Shown: positions 52,488 to 62,425 of the stretch, one piece after another | Layout: the number at the start of each line of letters is the position of its first letter | Position numbering within the stretch: position 1 is the first letter of the stretch | From: Clostridiales bacterium | GTDB taxonomy: Bacteria; Bacillota; Desulfotomaculia; Desulfotomaculales; VENG01 | Length of the DNA: 64,000 nucleotides | Assembly: GCA_016278505.1 (NCBI GenBank) | Contig: JADQBQ010000024.1 | Span: 1 to 64,000 of the forward strand | Direction of reading: 5' to 3' | Translations under genes and position numbers: made by a program | The notes under the pieces: generated by a model | Seen by the model: only the letters and a program-made list of their open reading frames with translations | Databases searched by the model: none | What the model was told of the DNA's origin: nothing

Positions 52488-53815
52488 AAAACCAACTCTC
52501 CTGTAAGATCATATTCATCGGCTTGATTAATTCGCACAGGAACAAGTTCCCCGGGTGCAACAACCCGGTTAGCACTAAAAAAGACCTGTCCGTCTATCTC
52601 AGGAGCATCAGCCGCAGTTCTACCATAATATCTACCCTGTATTTCATCAAAACCTTCAACCAGTACTTCCACTTCTTGCCCAATTTTCAACCTGTTATTG
52701 GCATCTGATATTTCCTGCTGTAATAACATTGCTTCCTTTTCTCTGGCCTGTTTAATATCTTCAGGGACCTGATCAGGCATCGATGCAGCAGGAGTTCCCT
52801 CTTCAGCAGAATATGCAAAAACTCCGGCTCTTTCAAATTTAACTCTTCCCATAAATTCCAGCAGTTCTTGAAAGTCGGCCTCAGTTTCTCCGGGAAAGCC
52901 CACAATAAAAGTGGTGCGTAAAGTCAAATTGGGAATGGAGGCTCGAAGCTTATCAATCAAGTGCAAAATATCTTCTTTGCTCCCCCTGCGATTCATTCTG
53001 CTTAATATTGCATTGCTGGCATGCTGCAAAGGCAAATCAATGTAATTGCATATTTTACTATCCTCTGCAATTACCTTAATTAAATCTTCCGTAACACTGG
53101 TAGGGTAGCTGTATAAAAAACGGAGCCATTTAAGTCCATCCACCGCAGCCGAGCGGCGCAACAATTCCGTCAGCTTATACTCGTCGTAAAGATCCAATCC
53201 ATATCGGGTTGTTTCTTGGGCCACCATTATAATTTCCTTTACCCCTGTCCGGACCAGTCCTTCCACTTCACTTATAATAGGATCCACAGGCCTACTCCTG
53301 AAGGGACCTCTAATATCAGGAATGGCACAATATGAACAGCAATTCACACAACCTTCCGCAACTTTAACATATGCCGTGGGCGAATAATGCAGACGGTCTC
53401 TTACACGGTGATCTTGGTGGAACGAATTCTCCGCTCCTACGGCTAAAACTCTTTCCCCGCTCAATACCCTGTCTACCACCTGTGCCACACTAGCCACTTC
53501 ATTAGTACCCATCACACCATCTATCTCGTCCATCTCCTGCAACAATTCACGCCCGTATCTTTGCGACAGACACCCGGCCACTAAGATATACGGAGGAGCA
53601 TTTCTTTTCCTTAATCGTGCCAAATTGAGAATGGTATCAATTGATTCCTGTTTGGCAGCATTGATAAAACCACAAGTATTTACAATAATCACATCGGCAT
53701 TTGCAGCTACGTCTACAATGCTATATCCACTTTGTTTTAAAAAACCCGCTAGCAATTCAGCATCTACTTCGTTTTTCGGACAACCTAAACTTACGATCCC
53801 AACTTTAATAACCAT
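52484..53815 (-). CDS. rimO: Ribosomal protein S12 methylthiotransferase RimO
   Basis: Radical-SAM methylthiotransferase that modifies Asp88 of ribosomal protein S12. Length 443 aa. N-terminal UPF0004 domain with the three cluster cysteines (SLGCPKNEVD, VNTCGFI, VAGCLSQRY), the radical-SAM CxxxCxxC in GCVNCCSYCAIPDIRGPFRSRP (CVNCCSYC), and a TRAM domain near the C-terminus (EVEVLVEGFDEIQGRYYGRT). MiaB is the nearest relative, but RGPFRSRP and the pgsA neighbour favour RimO. ATG after GAAGGTGAGTT. Confidence 0.94.
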   Translation of the reverse strand: MVIKVGIVSLGCPKNEVDAELLAGFLKQSGYSIVDVAANADVIIVNTCGFINAAKQESIDTILNLARLRKRNAPPYILVAGCLSQRYGRELLQEMDEIDGVMGTNEVASVAQVVDRVLSGERVLAVGAENSFHQDHRVRDRLHYSPTAYVKVAEGCVNCCSYCAIPDIRGPFRSRPVDPIISEVEGLVRTGVKEIIMVAQETTRYGLDLYDEYKLTELLRRSAAVDGLKWLRFLYSYPTSVTEDLIKVIAEDSKICNYIDLPLQHASNAILSRMNRRGSKEDILHLIDKLRASIPNLTLRTTFIVGFPGETEADFQELLEFMGRVKFERAGVFAYSAEEGTPAASMPDQVPEDIKQAREKEAMLLQQEISDANNRLKIGQEVEVLVEGFDEIQGRYYGRTAADAPEIDGQVFFSANRVVAPGELVPVRINQADEYDLTGELVL

Positions 53816-53933
53816 AACTCACCTTCATGCTATAATTTTCACAAAATTAGTATACCCCAACATAATCACCATGTCAAAAGAATTGCATAATCAAAATTTT
53901 ACTGCCGGGGACAACCCCGGCAGTAAACAACGG

Positions 53934-54713
53934 TCAACTATCACCTTCATTATCAGCCCTAAATGTCTTTTTTAAAGGTTGTCCCTTGGCTCCTAAAACA
54001 CCCTTGGCAACACCATTAACATTAGCCTTTACCACTCCGGCATCTCCCACATGGATTGAGATACTTGACTCGCCTGCAAATACCTTTTTATCGCCGGCAT
54101 TAGCAAATCCCTCAAAAACTACCTCTTGGTCTACATTTATTTGCATCCAACACCTACCATTAAAACTTAGCACCAATTTTATTCCCTCGAATTGGGCCGA
54201 ACCTTTGCCAGCTTTATTCTTATTTTCCGGTGCAGAAGGTTTTTGATCAGGTTTATGTTCATTATCATAAGTTTTATTCAATTCTGATTTATCCTTTACG
54301 CCCTGAGAGATATCCTTTTCAGGCTCATTGGCATTGCCTATTATCCCCGAAAAAAAAGCGACCAGACCCGCCACCACAATCACACCCAATAATGCTACCC
54401 AAGCATACCGCCGCCGGCCAAACACTTTTTGAGACACGGCCGTCTGGGACGCCAAATCCTCAAGATCTTCACTCTCTTGAGGCAATCCTGCATGCTCACT
54501 GTATTGATCAACTAAATCCTCACCGTTTATTCCCAGGAAACGGGCATAATTTCGTAGAAAACCGCGTACATAAACCTTTCCCGGCATAATGTCAAAGTTT
54601 TCTTCTTCCAATGCAATCAGGTATTTTTTGCGAATTTTAGTTTGTTGTTCCGCAACTTCCAACGATATCCCTTGACTCTCCCGGGCATTTCGCAGAGTCG
54701 TTCCAATTTCCAT
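53934..54713 (-). CDS. RodZ-like cytoskeletal protein
   Basis: Helix-turn-helix membrane protein of 259 aa: N-terminal HTH_25 domain (IGTTLRNARESQGISLEVAEQQTKIRKKYLIALEEENFD), VYVRGFLRNYARFLGI, one membrane helix around residues 106-130, an acidic/lysine-rich linker, and a C-terminal DUF4115 domain with CWMQINVDQEVVFEG. RodZ links MreB to the membrane in rod-shaped cells. The ATG at 54713 is six bases after GGGAGGTG. It starts inside the 3' end of mnmH (77-base overlap in another frame). Confidence 0.9.
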   Translation of the reverse strand: MEIGTTLRNARESQGISLEVAEQQTKIRKKYLIALEEENFDIMPGKVYVRGFLRNYARFLGINGEDLVDQYSEHAGLPQESEDLEDLASQTAVSQKVFGRRRYAWVALLGVIVVAGLVAFFSGIIGNANEPEKDISQGVKDKSELNKTYDNEHKPDQKPSAPENKNKAGKGSAQFEGIKLVLSFNGRCWMQINVDQEVVFEGFANAGDKKVFAGESSISIHVGDAGVVKANVNGVAKGVLGAKGQPLKKTFRADNEGDS

Positions 54714-55785
54714 CCGGTACACCTCCCCGGCAAGATGACTTACTTAATTCAGGTAACCGGTAAACAAAATTAATAATGTTTTCAACGGTCTCGGGGATGT
54801 TTTTGGTGTTCAGTGACATATCATATTCATTGCTGGGTTTATCGGGATACCCGTACAAAGGGTCATAGTAATTAATAAGTAAGTATTCTATTACGTCTTC
54901 TAAATGTCCCGTTTGTATTCCTTTCTTTAATTCTACAACCTTTTTTGAACCAATGTATTTTGTCAAGCGCTCCACAGAATTTTGCAACTTGATTACACCG
55001 TTTCTGCCTTGTGTAACATATATTTCCTTTATCCTTGCCACCCTTTTTTTAATAGGAGCGTAAAGAAGGACACTGTATCCTTCTTTCATGCAGCTCATCA
55101 CCGATTGTGGGACCATAAGGTTACCAAGACGCCTACTTTCACATTCAACCAAAAATACGCCGAATCCTCTAGCTTTTTTAAATTCTTCAACAATCAAAGC
55201 CTCAAACATTTTTTGGCTCGGAGATGGTGGCATGCCTATTTTTCCAAAAACTGAACCCCGGTGTGAAGAAAGTCCTTCCAGATCCAAAACAGGCATATTG
55301 TTTTCTGCAAGGACCTCAAGGATTTCTGTTTTACCCACTCCCGTCAGTCCGTGTAATACTATTGCCTTTAACGACAACGACTCCCGTTCAAGATACTCCC
55401 TTACATGACTGCGGTGAGCTTTAAACCCTCCAACTACTCTATACACCTGCAGCCCCATAAAACTTAAAATATTCGCCATAAATAAACTCCTGTCGCCACC
55501 TCGCCAACAAAATAACACAATGGGTTTTCCCTGGGATAATTGTCGCACAGAATCTACTATGTAGGGCAACTTGGGGGATACTATGGTCATGGCTAGGTTT
55601 TTGGCTTCCTGCACACCCTTTTGCTTATAAGTTTTACCTACCAGTGACCTTTCCACATTATCCAACAACGGTATATTTATTGCCCTCGGAACAGTAGCTG
55701 TAGCGTATTCCCCCGGGGAACGCACATCCAAAATAATTCTGTCCTTTATATTTATCGCCTCTTCAAAGCTAATGTCCTTGAACAT
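54637..55785 (-). CDS. mnmH: tRNA 2-selenouridine synthase MnmH (SelU/YbbB)
   Basis: Converts wobble 2-thiouridine in some tRNAs to 2-selenouridine with selenophosphate. Length 382 aa. Rhodanese domain with LDVRSPGEY and the active Cys93 in LFCWRGGDRS; then the P-loop GLTGVGKTE at 146-153, and DLEGLSSHRGSVFGKIG. The C-terminal ~110 residues run beyond the canonical end and overlap rodZ by 77 bases, which is odd for both genes. It requires SelD (selenophosphate synthetase), not found in this window, so the cell likely has a selenium pathway elsewhere. Confidence 0.92.
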   Translation of the reverse strand: MFKDISFEEAINIKDRIILDVRSPGEYATATVPRAINIPLLDNVERSLVGKTYKQKGVQEAKNLAMTIVSPKLPYIVDSVRQLSQGKPIVLFCWRGGDRSLFMANILSFMGLQVYRVVGGFKAHRSHVREYLERESLSLKAIVLHGLTGVGKTEILEVLAENNMPVLDLEGLSSHRGSVFGKIGMPPSPSQKMFEALIVEEFKKARGFGVFLVECESRRLGNLMVPQSVMSCMKEGYSVLLYAPIKKRVARIKEIYVTQGRNGVIKLQNSVERLTKYIGSKKVVELKKGIQTGHLEDVIEYLLINYYDPLYGYPDKPSNEYDMSLNTKNIPETVENIINFVYRLPELSKSSCRGGVPDGNWNDSAKCPGESRDIVGSCGTTN

Positions 55786-55921
55786 TAAGTACTACCTCCA
55801 TAAGTTTGACCGGTGCTTATATTTTTAGTTTTCCCTAACTCCGGTCAAAACCACACACTTAGAAAAGGCCTTCGACAATTTACCAGTTTTTCCTCCTTTG
55901 AATCGCGGAATAAAACCTAAT

Positions 55922-58141
55922 TTAATTTTGGGTAAACCCTTTAATCTTTTGATCGTATTGCTCCTTGGTAATCAGAACTGTTCTGGGCTTACTTCCTTCG
56001 TATCCTCCGATAATCCCTTTTCGTTCCATTATGTCTATTAAACGGGCCGCACGGGCATACCCCACATGAAGGCGGCGCTGCAGCATGGATATAGATGCGT
56101 GTCCTGTCTCTGTTATGACCCCTACTGCTTGGGGGAAAAGTTCATCCTCCACCTCTTCTTCCGGCATATTATCGGAAGCCAAAAACTTTTCCACATATTC
56201 AGGCACTCCTTGTTTTTTCAGGTAGCCTACCAGGTTGTCCACATCTGTATCAAAAAGAAAAGCCCCTTGTACTCTAACGGGCTTTACAACACCCACCGGG
56301 TAAAATAACATATCCCCTTTTCCTAATAGTTTCTCTGCTCCCCCCATATCTAATATAGTGCGCGAATCAATTTGTGACGAAACCGCAAAAGATATCCGAG
56401 AGGGAATATTGGCTTTGATCAGCCCGGTTATTACATCAACTGAGGGGCGCTGCGTGGCAATTACCAGATGCATTCCTGCCGCCCTGGACATTTGTGCCAG
56501 CCTTGACACAGCATCTTCCACATCTGCCGGGGCGACCATCATCAAATCAGCTAATTCATCAATAATGATTACTATTAGAGGTAAAGGGGGTTCTCCATTA
56601 ATCTTTTCCCTTTTCAGCCTGTTATAACGGTAAATATCCCTAACTCCGGCCTCGGCAAAAAGCTCATACCGATTTTCCATTTCTTTTACCGCCCAGCGGA
56701 GGGAAATAGCCGCCTTTTTGGGATCGGTTACTACGGGTGATACAAGATGTGCAATCCCATTGTAAGTTGTTAACTCCACCATCTTAGGGTCTATAATTAA
56801 AAACTTTACTTCATGGGGAGCGGCTTTATAAAGAATACTGGCAATAATAGTGTTTAAACAGACACTTTTTCCCGCGCCGGTGGCACCGGCTATTAACAGA
56901 TGAGGCATTTTTGCCAGATCGGCAACTACAGGCATACCGGCTACGTCCTTCCCCAGCGCTAAACTAAGTTTGGACAATGCGCCGGAAAAATCCATGGATT
57001 CTATTAGTTCCCGCAAATATACCCTGGCGATTTTCTTATTGGGAACCTCAATTCCCACTGCGGATTTGCCCGGAATGGGAGCTTCGATTCTAACATCAGG
57101 GGCTGCCATGCTTAAAGCAATATCATCCGCCAACCCTACAATCCTACTTACTTTAACCCCTGGCGGGGGATGGATTTCATAGCGGGTTATCCCCGGCCCC
57201 CTTACCACCTTACTTACCTTGCTTTTGATCCCAAAACTGCCTAACGTGTCTTCAAGTTTCCGCACATTACCGCTGATATTCTTTTCCCCTTTGCCGTGTC
57301 TAGCCTGGGGTTGCTTGCTCAATAAACTTAGAGGAGGCAATAAATAATCTTTGGAGGTTTTCACATCATAGTCCTCTAAGTCACCGGACAAACGATTATC
57401 TCCCTGATTTATTAGTGGAGCAAATTTCCTGAATACCAATACCTGATCACTACGTACTTGATCACTTTCCTCCCCATCATCAGAGTCTAAGGCTGCTGCC
57501 TGTTCACCATAGCAATCAACTGGTTCGTTATCATCACAACCCAAAATTACAGGCTCATCTTTCTTTTTAGATATATGGCTGACTTCTTTCTCTTGGTATA
57601 GGAACTGTGATATCTTAGCACCTGAACTGGATAACCATTTGATCATACTTTTACTACCGCCCGTTACAATGCTGACCAGAGAACGATTGGTGACCATCAA
57701 TGTTCCCATAACCCCTAAAGTTAATAGGATTATATAAGTTCCTAATTGCCCGAAGGACTTTTGCAATACGTAACTGGCAACACCTCCGATTAATCCTCCG
57801 CCGTCTCCTCCAATCCCAGCCTTTAAAGCATAATCCAGGGGAATGGGTAAGTGCATAATAATTAATCCCGCTAACAGTAATACTAAAAAACCGTATACCT
57901 TAAAAGAATATGTTGCCTGCTTTTTGGTTCGAAGCAAGCTATAGCCTGCTATTCCAAGTGTCAAGGGGAACAAATACCGGCCCTCACCGGTTAAAAATAT
58001 TAGAACTTGGCGCGTAAAACTTCCTACTATGCCCAGAGAAGGATACATTAAGCACAGCAATAATAATACCGAAGCGGCTATCAGCGATATACCCCTAATT
58101 TCAACCTTTAATTTTTTTTGCGGCTGATTGGAACTCTTCAT
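55922..58141 (-). CDS. ftsK: DNA translocase FtsK/SpoIIIE
   Basis: Septal DNA pump of 739 aa. Four to five N-terminal membrane helices (about residues 20-165), a linker rich in charge, then the translocase with the alpha/beta domains and Walker A LLIAGATGAGKSVCLN near residue 410, VIIIDELADLMM (Walker B) and IATQRPSVDVITGLIKANIPSRISF. The C-terminal gamma winged helix (ETGHASISMLQRRLHVGYARAARLIDIMERKGI) reads KOPS/SRS sequences. In spore formers this protein moves chromosome into the forespore. The ATG at 58141 is used; a TTG at 58159 is also possible. Upstream is the ylzJ terminator. Confidence 0.95.
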   Translation of the reverse strand: MKSSNQPQKKLKVEIRGISLIAASVLLLLCLMYPSLGIVGSFTRQVLIFLTGEGRYLFPLTLGIAGYSLLRTKKQATYSFKVYGFLVLLLAGLIIMHLPIPLDYALKAGIGGDGGGLIGGVASYVLQKSFGQLGTYIILLTLGVMGTLMVTNRSLVSIVTGGSKSMIKWLSSSGAKISQFLYQEKEVSHISKKKDEPVILGCDDNEPVDCYGEQAAALDSDDGEESDQVRSDQVLVFRKFAPLINQGDNRLSGDLEDYDVKTSKDYLLPPLSLLSKQPQARHGKGEKNISGNVRKLEDTLGSFGIKSKVSKVVRGPGITRYEIHPPPGVKVSRIVGLADDIALSMAAPDVRIEAPIPGKSAVGIEVPNKKIARVYLRELIESMDFSGALSKLSLALGKDVAGMPVVADLAKMPHLLIAGATGAGKSVCLNTIIASILYKAAPHEVKFLIIDPKMVELTTYNGIAHLVSPVVTDPKKAAISLRWAVKEMENRYELFAEAGVRDIYRYNRLKREKINGEPPLPLIVIIIDELADLMMVAPADVEDAVSRLAQMSRAAGMHLVIATQRPSVDVITGLIKANIPSRISFAVSSQIDSRTILDMGGAEKLLGKGDMLFYPVGVVKPVRVQGAFLFDTDVDNLVGYLKKQGVPEYVEKFLASDNMPEEEVEDELFPQAVGVITETGHASISMLQRRLHVGYARAARLIDIMERKGIIGGYEGSKPRTVLITKEQYDQKIKGFTQN

Positions 58142-58208
58142 ATTCTTTAACCACTCCAATCACCTATATTATACTATATAATACCACTTATTCCCTTTTG
58201 GAAGTAAA

Positions 58209-58237
58209 TAAAAAAACCGCAATACCTGCGGTTTTTC
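58209..58237 (-). terminator. Terminator of ylzJ/tepA unit
   Basis: AAAAACCGCA and TGCGGTTTTT form a 10-base stem with a 5-base loop, about 40 bases after ylzJ on the minus strand, ending in T7. Confidence 0.85.
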
Positions 58238-58272
58238 TACCATGTATCCGCGTCACAGATCTCCTGATCTTT

Positions 58273-58500
58273 CTATTTGGTGGTCCCTAGAAAATTTACC
58301 GAAACGCCGGGAATCATATTGGGATCCATGTAATCGTTCGGATCTGTGCTTAAAAGCTTTACCAGTTTACCCTGTCCAAAACCTTTATCCTCCACTACAG
58401 CGGGAATTCCGTTCAGCTCCACCTCTCTTACCACAGGGTGTTTCATATCTTCTATTCCTTCAAGTACAAGTTCTAATTGCATAGGCGTGTACAAAATCAT
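58273..58500 (-). CDS. ylzJ: YlzJ-like protein
   Basis: Small protein of 75 aa: [15 protein letters not shown] at the start, then [42 protein letters not shown], which I recognise as the YlzJ family found after tepA/ymfB in sporulating Firmicutes. It overlaps the tepA stop by four bases. Function unknown; probably soluble. Confidence 0.88.
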   Translation of the reverse strand: MILYTPMQLELVLEGIEDMKHPVVREVELNGIPAVVEDKGFGQGKLVKLLSTDPNDYMDPNMIPGVSVNFLGTTK

Positions 58501-59318
58501 TGTACTTGCCCCCCACCGGACTGATGCGACTCAATCCGTCCTTTAATAATATTTACAGCCTGGCTCAGGCCGCCCACCCCATCTATAAGGCCGGTATCTA
58601 CTGCTTCTTGTCCAATTAGGACTGTACCAATGTCCCGGGCCAACTCACCCGTGCGAAACATTAATTCTCGGAACTTATCCTCGGTAATTTTGGAGTGCTG
58701 CGTGACAAACCGTACCACTCTGTCCTGCATTTTATCCAGGTATTCATATGTCTGCGGAACACCTATAACTAAACCGTTTAAGCGAATGGGGTGTATAGTC
58801 ATGGAAGCAGTAGGAGCAATCAGGGAAACGTTGGTAGCAGTGGCAATGGGAACACCGATGGAATGTCCTCCTCCCAGTACCACTGAAACTGTATGCTTGG
58901 ACATACTGGATAACATTTCGGCAATGGCCAGGCCCGCTTCCACATCCCCCCCCACGGTATTGAGTATTACCACTACACCTTCTACTTCCCGTGCCTGCTC
59001 TAAAGCCACCAGTTGTGGGATCAGGTGTTCATATTTTGTTGTTTTATTTTGGGGCGGAAGCACCAAGTGGCCCTCAATTTGTCCTACAATGCTAAGACAG
59101 TGAATATTGCTGCGAACTTCAGGAACATTGTTGGCACCAAATTCCTTAACAGACTCCATGGTTGCCTTTGATTTACCGGATACCCGCTGTCGGTTCGGAT
59201 CGTTAGGTTTTTCCGTACGCTCCGGATCTTCGGGTGGTTTATTGGGATCTTGATCTGGATTAGGATGATTGGGTTCAAAGGGGAACAAACCTGGCTCCCA
59301 CATATACTCATGCGACAT
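58497..59318 (-). CDS. tepA: Translocation-enhancing protein TepA (ClpP-like, SDH family)
   Basis: ClpP-fold protease of 273 aa. Residues about 1-65 are an acidic, Pro/Asn-rich leader ([22 protein letters not shown]); then the protease core with [26 protein letters not shown], the catalytic Ser in [11 protein letters not shown], and THP-type [13 protein letters not shown] with the His. Bacillus TepA (YmfB) aids secretion and degrades germination-relevant proteins. ATG after GAGAGGATACA. It is the gene upstream of ylzJ and ftsK, the common order in spore formers. Confidence 0.92.
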   Translation of the reverse strand: MSHEYMWEPGLFPFEPNHPNPDQDPNKPPEDPERTEKPNDPNRQRVSGKSKATMESVKEFGANNVPEVRSNIHCLSIVGQIEGHLVLPPQNKTTKYEHLIPQLVALEQAREVEGVVVILNTVGGDVEAGLAIAEMLSSMSKHTVSVVLGGGHSIGVPIATATNVSLIAPTASMTIHPIRLNGLVIGVPQTYEYLDKMQDRVVRFVTQHSKITEDKFRELMFRTGELARDIGTVLIGQEAVDTGLIDGVGGLSQAVNIIKGRIESHQSGGGQVQ

Positions 59319-59390
59319 TGTATCCTCTCCTCAATACATATCAATATTTTTCTCTCTTTATTATGCTTAAAATTAAAAAAAATAAACAAA

Positions 59391-59445
59391 AAAAAAGGGA
59401 CAGGCTACTTTTTTGTTTTACAAAAAAGTAGCCTGTCCCTTTTTT
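59391..59445 (-). terminator. Very strong terminator of rnjA
   Basis: A perfect stem of 25 base pairs (59391-59415 with 59421-59445, core GGGACAGGCTAC) around a TTTTA loop, with A and T runs at both ends. It is eight bases from the rnjA stop and in front of tepA. The sequence between them shows nothing else. Confidence 0.92.
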
Positions 59446-59452
59446 AAATCTA

Positions 59453-61117
59453 TTATACTTCCATAATTATAGGTAAGATCATTGGCCTTCTCCTGGTTTT
59501 TTCATAAAGAAACTTCCCTAATGCATCCCGAACTTGAGATTTTATAGCTGACCATTCAGACATTTTTTTGCTTTGGCATTTTTCCAGGGCATCTTGGACC
59601 CGATCCTTAGCATTCTCCATTAGTGTCTCGGATTCTCGCACATAAACAAACCCTCTAGAAACAATATCCGGGCCTGCCAGTATTTCACCGCTTTTACGGC
59701 TGATGGTAACCACCACAATTAAAATCCCATCCTGGGATAATTGTTTTCTGTCGCGCAGTACGATGTTACCGACATCCCCCACGCCGAGGCCGTCAACCAA
59801 TACTCTCCCGGCATTCACTCTGCCGGCAATTCTGCCGGAACGTTTAGTGAATTCCAGTACATGACCGTTTTCAGCCACAAAAATATTGTCAGCGGGAATT
59901 CCTGTTTCCTGTGCTAACTGGGCATGTTTGATAAGCATCCGATATTCCCCGTGTACAGGCATAAAAAATTTGGGCTTAACCAGGTTTAACATTAGCTTAA
60001 GCTCCTCTTGGCTAGGATGCCCGCTAACATGAATACCGGATACCGATTCATAAATAACCTGCCCACCGTGTTTAAAAAGCTGATCAATAACCCGTGCAAC
60101 AACCTTCTCATTACCCGGTATAGGCGTGGCAGAAATAATGATAGTATCTCCCGGCATAATTTCGACTTGCCTGTGATCACCTGAGGCCATTCTCGTTAAG
60201 GCACTCATAGGCTCTCCCTGGCTACCGGTACTTAAAATAACTATTTTATTTTTAGGTAAACGTTTTATTTCGTCCAAGTCAACCAGCACACCTTTGGGGA
60301 TATGCAGGTAGCCTAATTCATGCGCAATACTTACCACGTTCGCCATACTCCTACCTACCACCGCAACCTTACGGTCATAGCTATAAGCGGTTGTGATAGC
60401 CTGTTGGATACGGTGCACGTTAGAAGCAAAAGTAGCAACCAGAATCCTTTCCTGTGCTTGTCTGAAGGTATTATCGAATGTATACCCTACCGCCCGCTCG
60501 GACATTGTATACCCCGGGCGCTCAACATTGGTACTGTCACTCAATAGTGCCAGTACGCCTCTCTCACCAAGCTGTGCCAACCTGGTGAAATCCGTTACCT
60601 CACCATCCACCGGGGTTTGATCCATTTTAAAATCCCCAGTATGGACAATGATCCCTACAGGTGTATGAATAGCCAGCGCCACAGCGTCAGGAATACTGTG
60701 AGACACCCGAATAAACTCAACTTTGAAAGGGCCTACTTGCACCGTATCTCTCGGCTTTACAACATTTAAGCGAACATCTGCCTGAAGATTTCGCTCTCTC
60801 AACTTGGCCCGTAATATACCCAAGGTGAGCTTTGTACCGTATACAGGAACATTTATTTCTTTTAACACATATGGTAAGGCCCCAATATGATCTTCATGGC
60901 CGTGGGTTAAAACAATACCTTTAATCTTATCCTTATTTTCTAAAAGATAAGAAATATCAGGAATAACCACGTCAATGCCAAGCAAATCTTCTTCCGGGAA
61001 CATTAAACCGCAGTCAATCAACACAATATTTTCCCCGAATCTCACCGCCATCATATTCTTACCAATCTCCCCCAATCCCCCTAAAGGAATCAAGGACAAT
61101 TTAGAATCACGTGCCAA
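59453..61117 (-). CDS. rnjA: Ribonuclease J
   Basis: Metallo-beta-lactamase/beta-CASP ribonuclease (5'-3' exo- and endonuclease), 554 aa. Motifs: LIDCGLMFPEEDLLGIDVVIPD, the zinc site LTHGHEDHIGALPY, SHSIPDAVA, VHTGDFKMD, and the beta-CASP region with SDSTNVERPG and HVSGHPSQEEL. TTG at 61117 is seven bases from GGAGG; the longer frame to 61156 lacks support. It follows dapA by a 383-base gap that contains the dapA terminator, an AT-rich stretch and a weak TATAAT-like box near 61330 (minus). Confidence 0.95.
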   Translation of the reverse strand: MARDSKLSLIPLGGLGEIGKNMMAVRFGENIVLIDCGLMFPEEDLLGIDVVIPDISYLLENKDKIKGIVLTHGHEDHIGALPYVLKEINVPVYGTKLTLGILRAKLRERNLQADVRLNVVKPRDTVQVGPFKVEFIRVSHSIPDAVALAIHTPVGIIVHTGDFKMDQTPVDGEVTDFTRLAQLGERGVLALLSDSTNVERPGYTMSERAVGYTFDNTFRQAQERILVATFASNVHRIQQAITTAYSYDRKVAVVGRSMANVVSIAHELGYLHIPKGVLVDLDEIKRLPKNKIVILSTGSQGEPMSALTRMASGDHRQVEIMPGDTIIISATPIPGNEKVVARVIDQLFKHGGQVIYESVSGIHVSGHPSQEELKLMLNLVKPKFFMPVHGEYRMLIKHAQLAQETGIPADNIFVAENGHVLEFTKRSGRIAGRVNAGRVLVDGLGVGDVGNIVLRDRKQLSQDGILIVVVTISRKSGEILAGPDIVSRGFVYVRESETLMENAKDRVQDALEKCQSKKMSEWSAIKSQVRDALGKFLYEKTRRRPMILPIIMEV

Positions 61118-61408
61118 TTCCACACCTCCAATACCCTTATATAAGATAGAATACAAACTACGCGTGTTTAAAAAGGTGAGAGACAGGAGAAGGCAGGAAA
61201 ATATTTATTTGGAATGCGGTAGGAAGCCGCTCATAAACTCTAAAGGTTATTATACTTGATACTGGTTTAGATAACAACCCGTGCACAACCATTTATAACT
61301 AGCATATCCGAATTATGGTGCAATAATACCATTATATAAATTCCAGCTAATAGTACTGGTTTTTATCTTGCAGGCCAGGCTAACATTCAGAAACCAAACC
61401 AGACAGAA

Positions 61409-61450
61409 AAAGCCGCTCCCGATTGGATTCTTTCTTCTGGGAGCAGCTTT
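61409..61450 (-). terminator. Terminator of dapA
   Basis: AAAGCCGCTCCC and GGGAGCAGCTTT form a stem (two mismatches) around an 18-base loop, followed by TTTTTC on the minus strand, about 50 bases after the dapA stop. Confidence 0.75.
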
Positions 61451-61500
61451 CTCACTCTACACTCTAACATGAGCGTTAGAAAGATCTTTTGAACAACCAC

Positions 61501-62385
61501 TTATAACAGACCTTGTTCAGCTAAAATCTTTTTAATGGTCTCCTTTTCTTCAGCATTGGTTTCTACCAGCGGCAATCTTGGTGAGCCTACCCGCCACCCT
61601 GTCATGTTCAAAGCAAATTTAACGGCAACAGGGTTTGTGGCCACAAACATGGCCTTAAACACCGGAAACAATTCAAGGTGCATTTTAGTAGCCATTGTAG
61701 TATTGCCGGAAGTGAAAGCATTTATCATATCTTTCATTTTAGGACCGACTATATGAGCCGCTACACTGACAACTCCCTTTCCTCCCAGGGCCATTAAAGG
61801 CAGAGTCATGGAGTCATCACCACTATAAATGGCAAAGTTATCGGGTAAATTGCGGCGAAGCTCACTAACCTGATCCAGACTTCCCGAAGCTTCCTTGATG
61901 GCTACTATATTTTCCACTCCGGCTAATCTGCTTACTGTTTCAGGTAATATATTTACCGCTGTGCGACCGGGAATATTATACAGCATCACCGGTAGATCAG
62001 TGCTCTCAGCAACTGCTTTAAAGTGCTGATATAAACCTTCCTGTGAGGGTTTATTGTAAAATGGGCCGACCAACATAACCCCATCCACCCCGGCCTTTTC
62101 CGCCGCTAGGGTTAAAACTATGCTTTCCGCAGTATTGTTGCCGCCGGTACCGGCAATTACCACCGCTTCTCCGCCTACTTCCTCCACAACTACCTTAAAA
62201 AGTTCTACCTTTTCGTCCTTAGTTAAAGTTGGTGATTCGCCTGTTGTACCGGCCACCACAACCCCTTCAGAACCTGTTTCCACCAAATACCGAGCGAGTT
62301 TCCTGGCTTGTTCATAATCTACGGAAAGGTCCTTGTCTAACGGGGTCACCATGGCCGTTAAAAGTCGACCGAAATCAATGGTCAA
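61501..62385 (-). CDS. dapA: 4-hydroxy-tetrahydrodipicolinate synthase
   Basis: Condenses pyruvate and aspartate semialdehyde, first step of lysine/DAP synthesis. Length 294 aa TIM barrel. [10 protein letters not shown] with the Thr pair, [11 protein letters not shown] with the tyrosine, and the Schiff-base Lys in [15 protein letters not shown] at 62385 is six bases after AGGTG and gives the family N-terminus [14 protein letters not shown]; a GTG at 62394 is close to the ribosome site. It follows lysC by 40 bases, and lysC follows asd, so the three form one operon. Confidence 0.95.
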   Translation of the reverse strand: MTIDFGRLLTAMVTPLDKDLSVDYEQARKLARYLVETGSEGVVVAGTTGESPTLTKDEKVELFKVVVEEVGGEAVVIAGTGGNNTAESIVLTLAAEKAGVDGVMLVGPFYNKPSQEGLYQHFKAVAESTDLPVMLYNIPGRTAVNILPETVSRLAGVENIVAIKEASGSLDQVSELRRNLPDNFAIYSGDDSMTLPLMALGGKGVVSVAAHIVGPKMKDMINAFTSGNTTMATKMHLELFPVFKAMFVATNPVAVKFALNMTGWRVGSPRLPLVETNAEEKETIKKILAEQGLL

Positions 62386-62425
62386 TTCTTTCACCTTCCT
62401 TCCCCAAACTACAGCATTACCGGGA

